This document shows positions 17,987 through 27,010 of a stretch of DNA of 64,000 bases, piece after piece. Location of the stretch: assembly GCF_000337195.1 (NCBI RefSeq), contig NZ_AOID01000064.1, positions 53,076 to 117,075 on the forward strand, given 5' to 3'. The stretch comes from Natrinema versiforme JCM 10478. GTDB taxonomy: Archaea > Halobacteriota > Halobacteria > Halobacteriales > Natrialbaceae. Each line of letters starts with the position of its first letter. The stretch's first letter is position 1. The translations under genes and the position numbers were made by a program. The notes beneath the pieces were generated by a model. That model saw only the letters and a program-made list of their open reading frames with translations, did not search any database and was not told the DNA's origin.

Positions 17987-18877
17987 CTACTCCCGGTCGG
18001 CTGATTCCGCGTCGGCGTAGCGTCGTTCGCGCTCGCGCCACGTCTCGAGGTCGGTCACGTCGTCGCGGTCCTCCCACGTGCCGAGCCGGTCGACGAGCCC
18101 GCGCTCATTCCCGGTTTCGACGAGTTCGGAGTAGACCTCCTCGAGCAGCCGTAGCTTCGCTTTCTGTGCCGTCGTCGCGAAGAGCAGTACGTCGTACCCC
18201 ATCTCCGCGACCCGCTCGGCGGGGAGCATCGGGCTCTCCCCGCCGTAGGGGAGGTTGACGACCAGCGGCACGTCGGCGAGTCGCTCACCGATCTCGGCCA
18301 GTTGCGCCTCCGTCTCCGGGGCGTCGACGAAGATTCCGTCGGCGCCGGCCTCGACGTACGTCCGGGCGCGGTCGATCGCTTCCTCGAGTCCCCCGACGGC
18401 GACCGCGTCGGTGCGAGCGACGACGACGAACGAGTCGTCCTCGCGGGCGTCGAGCGCGGCTTCGAGCTTACCGACCATCTCTTCGGCCTCGACGAGCCGC
18501 TTCCCGTCGAAGTGACCGCATTTCTTCGGCGCGCGCTGGTCCTCGATGTGGACGCCGGCCGCGCCGGCCCGTTCGAACTCGTGGACGGTTCGGTAGACGT
18601 TCAGCGCGTTCCCGTAGCCGGCGTCCGCGTCGCAAAACACCGGTCGGTCGACGGCACCGGTGATCTCGCGAACGCGGTCGACGGTCTCCGACATCGTCGT
18701 CAGGCCGACGTCCGGCCCGCCGTGGACGGCCGTCGCGACGGCGTTGCCGCTGACGTAGAGGGCGTCGGCGTCGGCCCGTTCGGCGATCGTCGCCTCGAGC
18801 GCGTCCGCGACGCCCGGCGCGAGGAGGAGGTCGTCGCGATCGAACAGGTCTCGGAGCGTCGCGTCTGAATCGGTCAT
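17987..18877 (-). CDS. isocitrate lyase/PEP mutase family C-C lyase (methylisocitrate- or dimethylmalate-lyase type)
   Basis: A 296-residue TIM-barrel enzyme. Catalytic features are intact: the magnesium-binding CDADAGYGN segment (Asp83, Asp85), VHIEDQ, and the lyase loop KKCGH with the acid/base Cys120 followed by FDGKRLV, then VVARTDA. The KKCGH cysteine marks a retro-aldol lyase such as 2-methylisocitrate lyase or 2,3-dimethylmalate lyase, not a phosphonate mutase. These split a hydroxy-acid into pyruvate or glyoxylate plus a short acid such as succinate or propionate. It lies downstream of an MmgE/PrpD gene on the same strand, in the order of a methylcitrate-type dehydratase and lyase, and converges on the dehydratase subunits. 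It probably performs the cleavage step of the pathway. Confidence 0.92.
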   Translation of the reverse strand: MTDSDATLRDLFDRDDLLLAPGVADALEATIAERADADALYVSGNAVATAVHGGPDVGLTTMSETVDRVREITGAVDRPVFCDADAGYGNALNVYRTVHEFERAGAAGVHIEDQRAPKKCGHFDGKRLVEAEEMVGKLEAALDAREDDSFVVVARTDAVAVGGLEEAIDRARTYVEAGADGIFVDAPETEAQLAEIGERLADVPLVVNLPYGGESPMLPAERVAEMGYDVLLFATTAQKAKLRLLEEVYSELVETGNERGLVDRLGTWEDRDDVTDLETWRERERRYADAESADRE

Positions 18878-18932
18878 AGGTGTCCTGAGAATCGGTCAGG
18901 CTAATGGGTTTTCGTTCCGTTCGGCGGCCGGC

Positions 18933-20303
18933 TCAGGGTCGCAACCGGGCACCGATCTCCCGCGTGTCGACCGCTCGCGGATCGCGAACGACGGCGAACG
19001 CGTCCTCGGCGGTCCCATCCGGAAGGCCGTAGTCGAGCAGCGTCCGCAATCGCTCGTCGAACGCCGCCGGCGCGATCGGATCGCGGTGGTCCCCCGCGGG
19101 ATACGCCCGTTCGCCGACCGCAGTCCGGCCGTCGGCGTACTCCAGCGTGACCCGAGCGCCCCAGCTTTCGGGGAAGGCGTCGTCAAACTCGTCGGCCGCT
19201 CGGACGGTCACGCGATCGGCGAGGGCCCGGACCGCGTCGTCCGCGATGCGGTCCGGGTGGAAGTGCTCGAGACGGAGTCCGCCGCTGGTCACGTATCGCG
19301 CGAGGACGTATGGAATCGAGAACTTCGCGCCGGTGAGCGTCTCCGGCTCGGCGTGGGCCATGTCGGCCGCGTTCGCGTAGGTCTCGACGACGATCCGGTC
19401 GATCGCGTCCGCATCGATCTCCCCGTCGATCTCGCGGAGGGCATCGACGGGCGCGTGGGTGTACCGACACGACGGATACGGCTTGAAGTAGTTCTCCGCG
19501 ATCGCCCAGCGGTCGCCGAGATCGGCGAACAGGGCGTCGAACCCGTCCGGGAGCACGTCCTCGAACGGATCGTAGACCGCCCGCATCGCGTCGGGGGAAC
19601 CGGGCACGCCGGCCCGCGCGAGTTGGGCCATCGTCACGCCGACCCCCGCCGACGCGCCGGCGGTCAGGTTCCGCGACGGCGGGCCCGCCTCGTAGGGGTC
19701 GTCCATCGAGACCACGGCGCGGTTGGCCGCCAACCGGAACGCCTCACGGGCCACGCCGGGATCGGGGTCGGTACAGAGCACGCCGGCCAGCGCGGGCCCG
19801 ACCGTGGTCCAGGTCGCGTGGGGGTTCCGCACGAGCCACGGCACCGACTCGTTGAGCCGGTCTTTCATCGCGAAGATCGCTTCCTCGAGCCGAGCGCAGA
19901 CCTCGTAGGCCCTGACACAGCTCTCGACCAGCCGCTCGCCGTCGGCGTCCGCTCGTTCGGCCATCGCGAGCGCTCCGACGACGATGCCCGAGCCGACGTG
20001 ACCGCCAGTGTTGTGGCCCTCCTCGATCTCCTGTGCGATGGCCGCCGTCCCGTTCAGCGTGGCGGCCTGTACCGGCGACGTGGTGCGACTCGAGCCGACG
20101 ACCGTCGACGCCCCCTCCGGGAGATCGACGGACTCCCACGCCTCCTCGTACGGATCGACCGCGCTCCCGGCGACCGTCGCGGCCAGCACGTCGGCGACGG
20201 TCATCGCCCCGCGTTCCGAGATAGGCTCGGGGATCGGTCGCTCGAGGAAGTCGAAGATCGACGCCTCCCACGGGCTCGCCGGATCGGGTGCGCTCGTCGT
20301 CAT
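18933..20303 (-). CDS. MmgE/PrpD family protein (2-methylcitrate dehydratase-like)
   Basis: A 456-residue protein of the MmgE/PrpD fold, which includes 2-methylcitrate dehydratase, cis-aconitate decarboxylase and iminodisuccinate epimerase. Recognisable blocks are TVADVLAATVAGSAVDPYEEAWES, VQAATLNGTAAIAQEIEEGHNTGGHVGSGIV, NRAVVSMDDPYEAGPPSRNLTAG, and ENYFKPYPSCRYTHAPVDALREI with the conserved Cys-Arg. It is the first gene of a two-gene minus-strand unit with the isocitrate-lyase-type lyase (55-base gap). The dehydration, hydration or isomerisation of a tricarboxylate-like intermediate is inferred. A paralogue closes the ABC operon at 27-28.4 kb. Confidence 0.9.
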   Translation of the reverse strand: MTTSAPDPASPWEASIFDFLERPIPEPISERGAMTVADVLAATVAGSAVDPYEEAWESVDLPEGASTVVGSSRTTSPVQAATLNGTAAIAQEIEEGHNTGGHVGSGIVVGALAMAERADADGERLVESCVRAYEVCARLEEAIFAMKDRLNESVPWLVRNPHATWTTVGPALAGVLCTDPDPGVAREAFRLAANRAVVSMDDPYEAGPPSRNLTAGASAGVGVTMAQLARAGVPGSPDAMRAVYDPFEDVLPDGFDALFADLGDRWAIAENYFKPYPSCRYTHAPVDALREIDGEIDADAIDRIVVETYANAADMAHAEPETLTGAKFSIPYVLARYVTSGGLRLEHFHPDRIADDAVRALADRVTVRAADEFDDAFPESWGARVTLEYADGRTAVGERAYPAGDHRDPIAPAAFDERLRTLLDYGLPDGTAEDAFAVVRDPRAVDTREIGARLRP

Positions 20304-20509
20304 GAGTCGTCCCTCGTCGGCGCGGCAGCGGACGATCGGCTGATACGAATCGGACTGCGCTCGCGCTGCTCGCGGCGCTGCGAGCGAGTGGTACTCGAGA
20401 CCATACCACTCGTTTCGGCGACGCGCACCTAAAGCTATCTTCCGAGCGGGGTGGTCTGCGGCCGGTCCGAGGGGAACGTTAAGTCCACGCCGCCGAATGA
20501 ACGACGCGT

Positions 20510-20884
20510 ATGACCGATACGCCGAGAGCGCTGGTCGAGGAGTTCTTCGAGCGGATGGCCGACGACGAACGCCGGCACACCGTCGGCGATTGCTTCGCCG
20601 AGAACGCGGTGATCACCCTCCCCGGAGCGCGGTTCGAGGGTCCCGATACGGCCGACGAGATGCTCGAGTGGCTCGCATCCCGATACGAGCGAGCGGCGAA
20701 GGAGTACGCCGATTGGATCGAAGCGGGCGCGGTCGTCGTCAGTCAGGGTACCCTCTTCGGCGTCGACGCCGACGGCGAGCGGTTCGATGACGTCCGGTAC
20801 GTCGACGTCTACCGGATCGAGGACGGCGAGATCGCGCGGCTGGACATCTACAACGACCTCGCGGCCGAGGGGATCGTCGAATGA
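20510..20884 (+). CDS. SnoaL/NTF2-like small protein
   Basis: A 124-residue protein with the cone-shaped NTF2/SnoaL pattern: an N-terminal helix pair (ALVEEFFERMADDERRHTVGDCFAENAVITLPGA), a middle helix, and beta strands ending RIEDGEIARLDIYNDLAAEGIVE. Such proteins are small isomerases, cyclases or hydrolases of polar organic substrates, or dimerisation partners; the activity cannot be told from sequence. It has a TATA-like CGTTAAGT about 30 bases upstream and overlaps the next gene by ATGA, so it leads an operon with the LLM oxidoreductase and probably the ABC importer. A helper role in the same catabolic pathway is likely. Confidence 0.75.
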   Translation: MTDTPRALVEEFFERMADDERRHTVGDCFAENAVITLPGARFEGPDTADEMLEWLASRYERAAKEYADWIEAGAVVVSQGTLFGVDADGERFDDVRYVDVYRIEDGEIARLDIYNDLAAEGIVE

Positions 20885-21861
20885 CCGAGCGAACGGGGAT
20901 CCTCTTCTCGACGCAGGACGACCTCGAGCTCGTGCGGACCGCCGAGGAACTGGGCTTCGAGAGCGTCTGGGCCGCCGAGGGGCAGGGCAAGACCGCGTTC
21001 GGGAAACTCGAGCGGTGGGCGACGGCCACGGACGAGATCGGGCTGGCGACCGGCATCGTCAACCCGTTCTCGCGGACCCCGGCCGCGACGGCGCAGGCGA
21101 TCGCGACCCTCGACGCCCACTCGGACGGTCGCGCGATCCTCGGCCTCGGAGTCGCCCATCCGGGCGTCGTCGAGGGCTTCCACGGCGTCGACTTCGACCG
21201 GCCGCTCGCGCGACTGGCCGAGTACGTCGAACTGGTCCGGCGCTACCTCGCGGGCGACCCCGGCGCGTTCGACGGCGACTTTTTCGCGCCCGACCGGACC
21301 GCCTTCTGGGACGCCTTCGATCCGGCCCGGAGCGAGATCCCGATCTACAACGCGGCGCTCGGCCCGGGTAACGTCCGCCTGACCGGCGAACTGGCCGACG
21401 GCTGGCTGCCCAACCTCTACCCCGAAGCCCGGTTCGAAACGGCGCTTGAGTGGCTCGAGACGGGAGCCGACCGCGCGGGTCGCGCCGTCGACGATATCGA
21501 CGTCGCGATGTACGTCCTCGTGTCGGTCGCCGACGATCCTGACCAGGCGCGTGCGGCCGCCGCCGAACACGTCGCGACGTACTTCCGCGACATCCCGGGC
21601 TATTACGACCGCGTAGCCGCGGAAGCGGGATTCGAGCCGATGATCGACTCGATCCGGGCGGCGCCCACGACGGAGGCGGCGGCCGCGGCCGTCGAGGACG
21701 AGTTCCTCGACCACGTCGCCGTCGTCGGCGACGAAGCGGCCGTCAGGGAGCGACTGGCCGCGCTCAGGGACGCGGGCGTCGACCTGCCGATCGTCCGAGC
21801 GCCGATCGGCGGCGACCGCGCCGCGGACGAGCGGCTCCTGCGCGCGACGCGGCCGCTGTGA
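20881..21861 (+). CDS. LLM class flavin/F420-dependent oxidoreductase
   Basis: A 326-residue luciferase-like monooxygenase-fold protein. It shows the family strands ILFSTQDDLELVRTAEELGFESVWAAEG, the DEIGLATGIVNPFSRTPAATAQAIATLD block, and GRAILGLGVAHPGVVEGFHG. A typical C-terminal region follows (GVDLPIVRAPIGGD). Haloarchaea make F420, so an F420-dependent dehydrogenase or reductase is as likely as an FMNH2 monooxygenase. In this family relatives act on methylene-H4MPT, pyrimidines and chelating amino acids. It is translationally coupled to the SnoaL-like gene and lies before the ABC transporter, suggesting an oxidation or reduction step on the imported compound. Confidence 0.88.
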   Translation: MTERTGILFSTQDDLELVRTAEELGFESVWAAEGQGKTAFGKLERWATATDEIGLATGIVNPFSRTPAATAQAIATLDAHSDGRAILGLGVAHPGVVEGFHGVDFDRPLARLAEYVELVRRYLAGDPGAFDGDFFAPDRTAFWDAFDPARSEIPIYNAALGPGNVRLTGELADGWLPNLYPEARFETALEWLETGADRAGRAVDDIDVAMYVLVSVADDPDQARAAAAEHVATYFRDIPGYYDRVAAEAGFEPMIDSIRAAPTTEAAAAAVEDEFLDHVAVVGDEAAVRERLAALRDAGVDLPIVRAPIGGDRAADERLLRATRPL

Positions 21862-21980
21862 GTCCGCGACCGTCGCGTGAACGGGGCTGTTCGACCGGCC
21901 GTGGGTTATGGGACAATCATCCGGGAACGCTCCGGTGAACTGTGGGAAACCCTTAAGCGGATACTCTCTGATATACGCCC

Positions 21981-23606
21981 GTGAGCGAACCGATACTCGA
22001 GACTGTGGACTTACGGAAACAGTTCGGCAGCCTGATCGCGAACGACGAGATCTCCCTGCAGGTCGAGGCGGGCGAGATACACGGGATCATCGGCCCGAAC
22101 GGGAGCGGCAAGTCGACGTTTTTCAACACGGTGACCGGGTTCTACGACGCCGACGGGGGGTCGGTCTACTTCGACGGGACCGACATCACCGACGCGTCGC
22201 CGGACGAGATCGCGCGACGCGGCCTCGGCCGGACGTTCCAGATAGCCTCTCCGTTCCGGGACCTTTCCGTCAGGGAGAACCTGTTGAGCGTCTACACCGC
22301 CGGTCTCCGATCCGGGCTCCGGATCACCGAGGGGAAACGCGAGCGCGCCCAAGAGATCATCGAGCGCCTCGAGATCGAACACATCGCCGACCACGAGGCC
22401 AGCGACATCAGCGGCGGCCAACAGCAACTCCTCGAACTCGGACGGATCCTGATGCTCGACCCCCAGTGTATCATGCTCGACGAGCCCACCGCGGGGGTGA
22501 ACCCGGCGCTGCAGAACCGGATCCTCGATCACCTGCGCGAACTCAACGAGGAGGGGCAGACCTTCGTGATCATCGAACACGACATGAGCGTTATCTCCGG
22601 ACTCACGGACCGTGTCACCGTCTTCGATCAGGGGAAGGTCGTGATGGACGGCGACTTCGAGACGGTGACCAGCGACGAGCGCGTCCGAGAGGCGTATCTC
22701 GGCGCGGAGACCGATCCCGACGCCGGACTCGGTGACGCACTCGGAGCCGGTTCCGACTCGAGTGCAGCCGCGGACCCGTCCGCGAGCGAGGCTGACGGCG
22801 GCGCGGCGACGACTTCGGGGGGCGGCTCGAGCGCGGCGGCGACGGGTGCGAGCGCAACGACGCAGGTCGTCGAGACCGAAGCCGATCTGATCGGCGAGCA
22901 GCGCCGACTCGTCGCGGACGACATCGTCACTGGCTACGGCAATCACACCGTAATCGACGACGTTTCCGTCGAGAGCCACGACGGCGTCACCTGCATCTTC
23001 GGCCCCAACGGCAGCGGGAAGTCGACGCTACTCAAGGCGCTCGTCGGCGCGGTCCCCGTCTGGTCGGGTTCGATCTCGCTCGGCGAGACGGACATCACCG
23101 AGACGAACGCCGCCGAGAACCTCCAACACGGCATGGTGATGCTCCCGCAGGACGGCGGCATCTTCGGCTCCCTGACGGTCAGGGAGAACCTCCTGCTCGG
23201 CGGATTCCGCGTTGACCGCGACGTTCGTCGCGAACGGCTCGACACCGTCCTCGAGGCGTTTCCCGATCTCGAGGACAAACTCGACGCGAAGGGCAGTTCC
23301 CTTTCGGGCGGCCAACAGATGATGCTGAGTTTCGGGCGGGCCATGATGACCGGCTCGGAGCTGTTCCTCCTCGACGAGCCGTCGGCGGGACTCTCGCCGG
23401 CGCTCGTCGACGATGTCTTCGAGATGACTCAGACGCTCGTCGAGCAGGGCGCGCAGGTAATCCTCGTCGAACAGAACGTACGTGAGGCGCTTCGAATCGC
23501 CGATTACGTCTACATTCTTGCACAGGGTCGCCTGCAGTTCGACGGGCCGGCGGCCGAACTGCTCGACGAAGACGAACTCGTCGAACTCTATCTCGGTCTC
23601 GAGTGA
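21981..23606 (+). CDS. branched-chain amino acid-type ABC transporter, two ATPase domains fused (LivG-LivF)
   Basis: A 541-residue protein carrying both ATPases of a LivFGHM-type importer in one chain. Domain 1 (about 1-245) is LivG-like with Walker A GPNGSGKST at 38-46, an SGGQQ signature at 144-148 and LDEPTAGVNPA. A low-complexity Ala/Ser/Gly/Thr/Asp linker covers about 250-296. Domain 2 is LivF-like, with Walker A at about 341-349, SGGQQ at 442-446 and LDEPSAGLSPA. In most organisms these are two genes, so the fusion is notable. The GTG start at 21981 follows a TTAAG TATA-like element. It powers the import of the ligand bound by the lipoprotein encoded next, through the two permeases downstream. 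Confidence 0.93.
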   Translation: MSEPILETVDLRKQFGSLIANDEISLQVEAGEIHGIIGPNGSGKSTFFNTVTGFYDADGGSVYFDGTDITDASPDEIARRGLGRTFQIASPFRDLSVRENLLSVYTAGLRSGLRITEGKRERAQEIIERLEIEHIADHEASDISGGQQQLLELGRILMLDPQCIMLDEPTAGVNPALQNRILDHLRELNEEGQTFVIIEHDMSVISGLTDRVTVFDQGKVVMDGDFETVTSDERVREAYLGAETDPDAGLGDALGAGSDSSAAADPSASEADGGAATTSGGGSSAAATGASATTQVVETEADLIGEQRRLVADDIVTGYGNHTVIDDVSVESHDGVTCIFGPNGSGKSTLLKALVGAVPVWSGSISLGETDITETNAAENLQHGMVMLPQDGGIFGSLTVRENLLLGGFRVDRDVRRERLDTVLEAFPDLEDKLDAKGSSLSGGQQMMLSFGRAMMTGSELFLLDEPSAGLSPALVDDVFEMTQTLVEQGAQVILVEQNVREALRIADYVYILAQGRLQFDGPAAELLDEDELVELYLGLE

Positions 23607-23668
23607 CGGGCCGGTTCTCACTCGCTATTTCTAATCGCATCGCTGCCTTCGTATGTCCTCGTTTGGCA

Positions 23669-23677
23669 AACTTATAT
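23669..23677 (+). promoter_or_regulatory. TATA box for the substrate-binding protein gene
   Basis: ACTTATATG about 30 bases before the ATG at 23703, giving a nearly leaderless transcript and a separate, probably stronger, promoter for the binding protein within the ABC operon. Confidence 0.45.
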
Positions 23678-23702
23678 GTGGGTTGGTTTCAGATAGCAAT
23701 GT

Positions 23703-24935
23703 ATGCGGAAGACTACCAGCCAATCGGATAGACGGTCATTTATCAAGTACGTCGGTGCCGCGGGAACGCTCGGTCTCGCGGGATGCGTCGGACAGGATCC
23801 CTCGGAGGACGGCGGAGACGGGAGCAGCGTTGTCATCGGATCGAACCACCCGCTGAGCGGGAGTCTCGGCGGAACGGGGACGCGGATGGACAACGCGGTC
23901 CAACTGGCCGCCATGATGAAGAACGAAAACGGCGGCATCGAGTCGCTCGACGGCGCGGAACTCGAGGTTATCAGCGAGGACAATCAGGGGAATCAGGAAC
24001 TTGGGGGCGAAGTGACCGACAGTCTCATCGACGACGGGGCCGACGTCATTACCGGCTGTTTCTCCTCCCCAGTCACTAACGCGGCGACGCGTGCGGCCGA
24101 GCGCGCCGGCGTTCCGTTCGTCATCTCCGTCTCCGTCGACGACGCGATCCTCCAAGACAACGACCTGCAGTACGCCTACCGACCACAGCCGCCCGCGTCG
24201 CAGATGGCGGTCGACCACGCCGAGTTGATGCCACAGGTCATCCGCAACGCCGGACAGGAGGTCCAGACGGCGGGGCTGTACTACATCAATATTGACTTCG
24301 GCCAATCGGTCCGGGACAGCCTCCGGGAGGAACTGCCGAACCAAGACATCGAAATCGTCGAGGAGGTCAGTATCGACTTCGGCGAGACGGCCGACACAGC
24401 AGCCACGCAACTGGCCGACGCGGACCCGGACGTCGTGATCGCAACGACCTACGAGGCGGAGACGGTCGAACTCGTCAGGGCGATGGACAACCAGAACTAC
24501 GCGCCCCCATTTATCGCCGGCTGTGCGAACGAGGCGCTCAACGACGTGGGCGCGCTCGAGGAGATGGGCGAGACCGTCGAGGGTGCGCTGCCGACGAACT
24601 TCGCACTCAACCCCACTCTCGATCGCGCGAGCGAGGTTCGAGAGCGGTACGAAAGCGAGTTCGACGAATCGTTCGACGCCAACGTCGCGATGACCTACGC
24701 GGCGACGGAGGTTATCATCGCGGGCATTGAGGAAGCGGGCTCGAGCGATCCCGAGGATATCAACGACGCGCTCTCCGAGATCGAGGTCAGCGACCACATC
24801 GCGGCGATGCCGCCGATCTCGTTCGACGAGAACGGCGAGAACGAAAACGCCCTCGCACCGCTGTTCCAAGTCCAGGACCTCGACGACCGCGTCGTCTTCC
24901 CCGAAGAATACGCTGAGACCGAGATCGATCTGTAA
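23703..24935 (+). CDS. ABC transporter substrate-binding lipoprotein, LivK/amide-binding type
   Basis: A 410-residue secreted binding protein. The N-terminus is a twin-arginine leader (DRRSFIKYVGAAGTLGLAGC) ending in a lipobox, so it should be exported folded and anchored to the outside of the membrane. The mature part begins with a Gly/Asp/Ser spacer, then the periplasmic-binding fold type I: VVIGSNHPLSGSLGGTGTRM, a VISEDNQGNQE strand, and the DPDVVIATTYEAETVELVRAM block. These are typical of receptors for branched amino acids, amides, urea or aromatic acids. It supplies the fused ATPase and LivH/LivM permeases. Ligand unknown; context points to a cyclic amide or dicarboxylate derivative. 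Confidence 0.92.
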   Translation: MRKTTSQSDRRSFIKYVGAAGTLGLAGCVGQDPSEDGGDGSSVVIGSNHPLSGSLGGTGTRMDNAVQLAAMMKNENGGIESLDGAELEVISEDNQGNQELGGEVTDSLIDDGADVITGCFSSPVTNAATRAAERAGVPFVISVSVDDAILQDNDLQYAYRPQPPASQMAVDHAELMPQVIRNAGQEVQTAGLYYINIDFGQSVRDSLREELPNQDIEIVEEVSIDFGETADTAATQLADADPDVVIATTYEAETVELVRAMDNQNYAPPFIAGCANEALNDVGALEEMGETVEGALPTNFALNPTLDRASEVRERYESEFDESFDANVAMTYAATEVIIAGIEEAGSSDPEDINDALSEIEVSDHIAAMPPISFDENGENENALAPLFQVQDLDDRVVFPEEYAETEIDL

Positions 24936-24942
24936 CCTCTCG

Positions 24943-25902
24943 ATGATCGCAACGATGGGTTTCAGTTTCGGTTCGGTGGCCGCGTTGCCTTCGATCGGCG
25001 GACTCGCGACCGAATCGGCGATGGTGGCGTTCATCCAACCGTCGACCGCGCTCCAGTTGATAGCCTTCGCCATCCTCCTCGGTGGCATCTACGGGCTCGT
25101 CGCGCTCGGTCTGACGATGATCTTCGGCGTGATGGACGTGATCAACTTCGCGCACGGGGCAATGATGGTCGTCGGCATGTACACGGTCTGGTGGACCGCG
25201 ACGGCCTTCGGTCTGCACCCGATCCTGTCGATTCCGCTCGCCGTGCTCGGCCTGTTCGCGCTCGGTGTCCTCGTACACCTGACGACGATCTCGTCGATCA
25301 TGGACGCCCCACAGGAGAACCAGCTGATCGTGACCTTCGGGATCATGCTGATCCTGATCAGCGCCATCGAGATCACGTTCTCGACCGATCCCCAGAGCCT
25401 CGGCCTCGGCCTCGGTTCGGTCGCCATCGCTGGCGTCTTCCTCCCGCTGGGCCAGCTGTACGCCCTGCTCATCGCGATCTCGGCCGTGGTCGTCGTCTGG
25501 CTCTTCCTTCAGCGGACGCAGCTGGGACGAGCGATTCGCGGCACGGCCGACGACCGGACGGCCGCACAGTACGTCGGGATCAACGTGCCTCGGATCGACT
25601 ATCTGACCTTCGGTATCGGTGCGGCGCTCGCCGGACTCGCGGGAGCGGTGATCCCGCTGTTCCAACAGATCAATCCGTACCTCGGGGATTCGTACCTGAT
25701 CAACGCGTTCGTCATCGTGGTTCTCGGCGGGCTCGGCTCGTTCCCCGGCGCGTTGCTGGGCGGGCTGATCGTCGGATTCGTCCACGTGTTCGGTCAGTAC
25801 TACCTCCCCGGATCGGGGTACCAGATCTCGATCTTCCTGATATTCATCCTCGTGTTATTACTCAAGCCCGAGGGCCTGCTCGGCGGTGGTGTCAGTGAGT
25901 AA
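24943..25902 (+). CDS. ABC transporter permease, LivH type
   Basis: A 319-residue integral membrane protein with about eight hydrophobic segments. It has the LivH landmarks: AFAILLGGIYGLVALGLTMIFGVMDVINFAHGAMMVVGMY in the first third, GTADDRTAAQYVGINVPRIDYLTF in the cytoplasmic loop that contacts the ATPase, and FVIVVLGGLGSFPGALLGGLIVGFVH. The start is taken at the ATG 8 bases after the binding-protein gene; a second ATG four codons later is equally possible. It forms the membrane channel together with the LivM-type protein, whose start lies inside its last codons. Two hydrophobic N-terminal residues runs before the core are slightly longer than usual. Confidence 0.9.
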   Translation: MIATMGFSFGSVAALPSIGGLATESAMVAFIQPSTALQLIAFAILLGGIYGLVALGLTMIFGVMDVINFAHGAMMVVGMYTVWWTATAFGLHPILSIPLAVLGLFALGVLVHLTTISSIMDAPQENQLIVTFGIMLILISAIEITFSTDPQSLGLGLGSVAIAGVFLPLGQLYALLIAISAVVVVWLFLQRTQLGRAIRGTADDRTAAQYVGINVPRIDYLTFGIGAALAGLAGAVIPLFQQINPYLGDSYLINAFVIVVLGGLGSFPGALLGGLIVGFVHVFGQYYLPGSGYQISIFLIFILVLLLKPEGLLGGGVSE

Positions 25903-27010
25903 CGCCGACGTCTCGAGTCGCCTCGATCAGGCCCGCCGACAGTACCGGACGTTTCAATCAAAGTGGTACGCGACGCCGGCGATACTCGCGGGTATCTTCG
26001 GACTGTTGCTCGTTTTGCCGCTGGTCCTCGACCTGTACTTCTTCGGGTTCAGTCTCGGGTCGTGGATCAGCGTTCACGTGCTGGTCATCACACTCGTCTG
26101 GGCGACCGCGGCGCAGGGATGGAACGTGATGTCGGGGTACACCGGCCAGTTCTCGTTCGGGCACGCCGCGTTCTTCGGGCTCGGAGCCTACGGGACGATT
26201 CTGCTCCTGAACACGGTCGGATTGAACCCGTGGCTCGGCATGCTGATCGGCGCGACCGTCGCCAGTCTGTACGGGCTACTCATCGGCGTGCTCTGTTTCC
26301 GGTACGACCTCCGCGGGCACTACTTCGCGCTCGCGACGCTCGCGTTCGCCGAACTCCTTCGGCACACGTTCAACACGTTCTCGCAACTCGGGGGCGCGAG
26401 CGGCTACTTCAAGCCGCTGCCCCGATCGTACGGCGCGGAGTTCGGGTTCGCCGCGTTCCAGTTCCGGGAGACGCTTCCGTACTACTACATCATCCTCGGC
26501 TTCCTCGTCGTCGTCACGGCCGTCTCGCTCGCGATCAAGCAATCGCGGCTCGGCCTCTATCTGTTCGCAATCCGCGAAGACGAGAGTGCCGCCGCAGCCG
26601 TAGGTATCCCGACGTACCGGTACAAACTCGTCGGCATCGGCGTGAGCGCGTTCTTCACGGCGTGGGCCGGCGCGTTCTGGGCGATGTATTTCGATACGAT
26701 CCGCCCGGACACCGTCTACGAACTGCTCGTCAACGTTGAGATCCTGTTGCCGGCGATCGTCGGCGGCGTCGGGACTGTTATCGGCCCCATCGTCGGCGCG
26801 TTCGTCGTGATTCCGCTCAGCGAGGTCGCCCGGCAGTCCGTCGACATCACCGGATTTGACCGGGTCATCTACGGACTGTTGCTGGTCGGTATCGTCCTCT
26901 ACAGTCCGCAGGGAGCGATCTCATGGCCACGACGGGCCGTCGAACTGATCGGCGCGTACGGACCGTCCAAGCGAAACGCCTCGGCGACGGCCGACGACGA
27001 CGACGAATGA
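25895..27010 (+). CDS. ABC transporter permease, LivM type
   Basis: A 371-residue permease with about ten hydrophobic segments and LivM markers: AAQGWNVMSGYTGQFSFGHAAFFGLGAY, RYDLRGHYFALATLAFAELLRH, AIREDESAAAAVGIPTYRYKL and VGGVGTVIGPIVGAFVVIPL. The GTG at 25895 (GTGAGTAAC, overlapping the LivH stop) is preferred to the GTG three codons earlier because the overlap is the usual coupling here. It pairs with LivH. The stop overlaps the next start by ATGA, so the MmgE/PrpD gene is the last member of the importer operon. This binds the transporter to the same metabolic pathway. Confidence 0.9.
   Translation: MSNADVSSRLDQARRQYRTFQSKWYATPAILAGIFGLLLVLPLVLDLYFFGFSLGSWISVHVLVITLVWATAAQGWNVMSGYTGQFSFGHAAFFGLGAYGTILLLNTVGLNPWLGMLIGATVASLYGLLIGVLCFRYDLRGHYFALATLAFAELLRHTFNTFSQLGGASGYFKPLPRSYGAEFGFAAFQFRETLPYYYIILGFLVVVTAVSLAIKQSRLGLYLFAIREDESAAAAVGIPTYRYKLVGIGVSAFFTAWAGAFWAMYFDTIRPDTVYELLVNVEILLPAIVGGVGTVIGPIVGAFVVIPLSEVARQSVDITGFDRVIYGLLLVGIVLYSPQGAISWPRRAVELIGAYGPSKRNASATADDDDE

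Noticed and set aside
19086..20432. 448-codon plus-strand frame
   Set aside because: Antisense to the MmgE/PrpD gene; no recognisable motifs, composition typical of shadow frames.
23736..25088. 450-codon minus-strand frame
   Set aside because: Antisense to the LivK-type lipoprotein gene, whose leader and binding fold are unmistakable.
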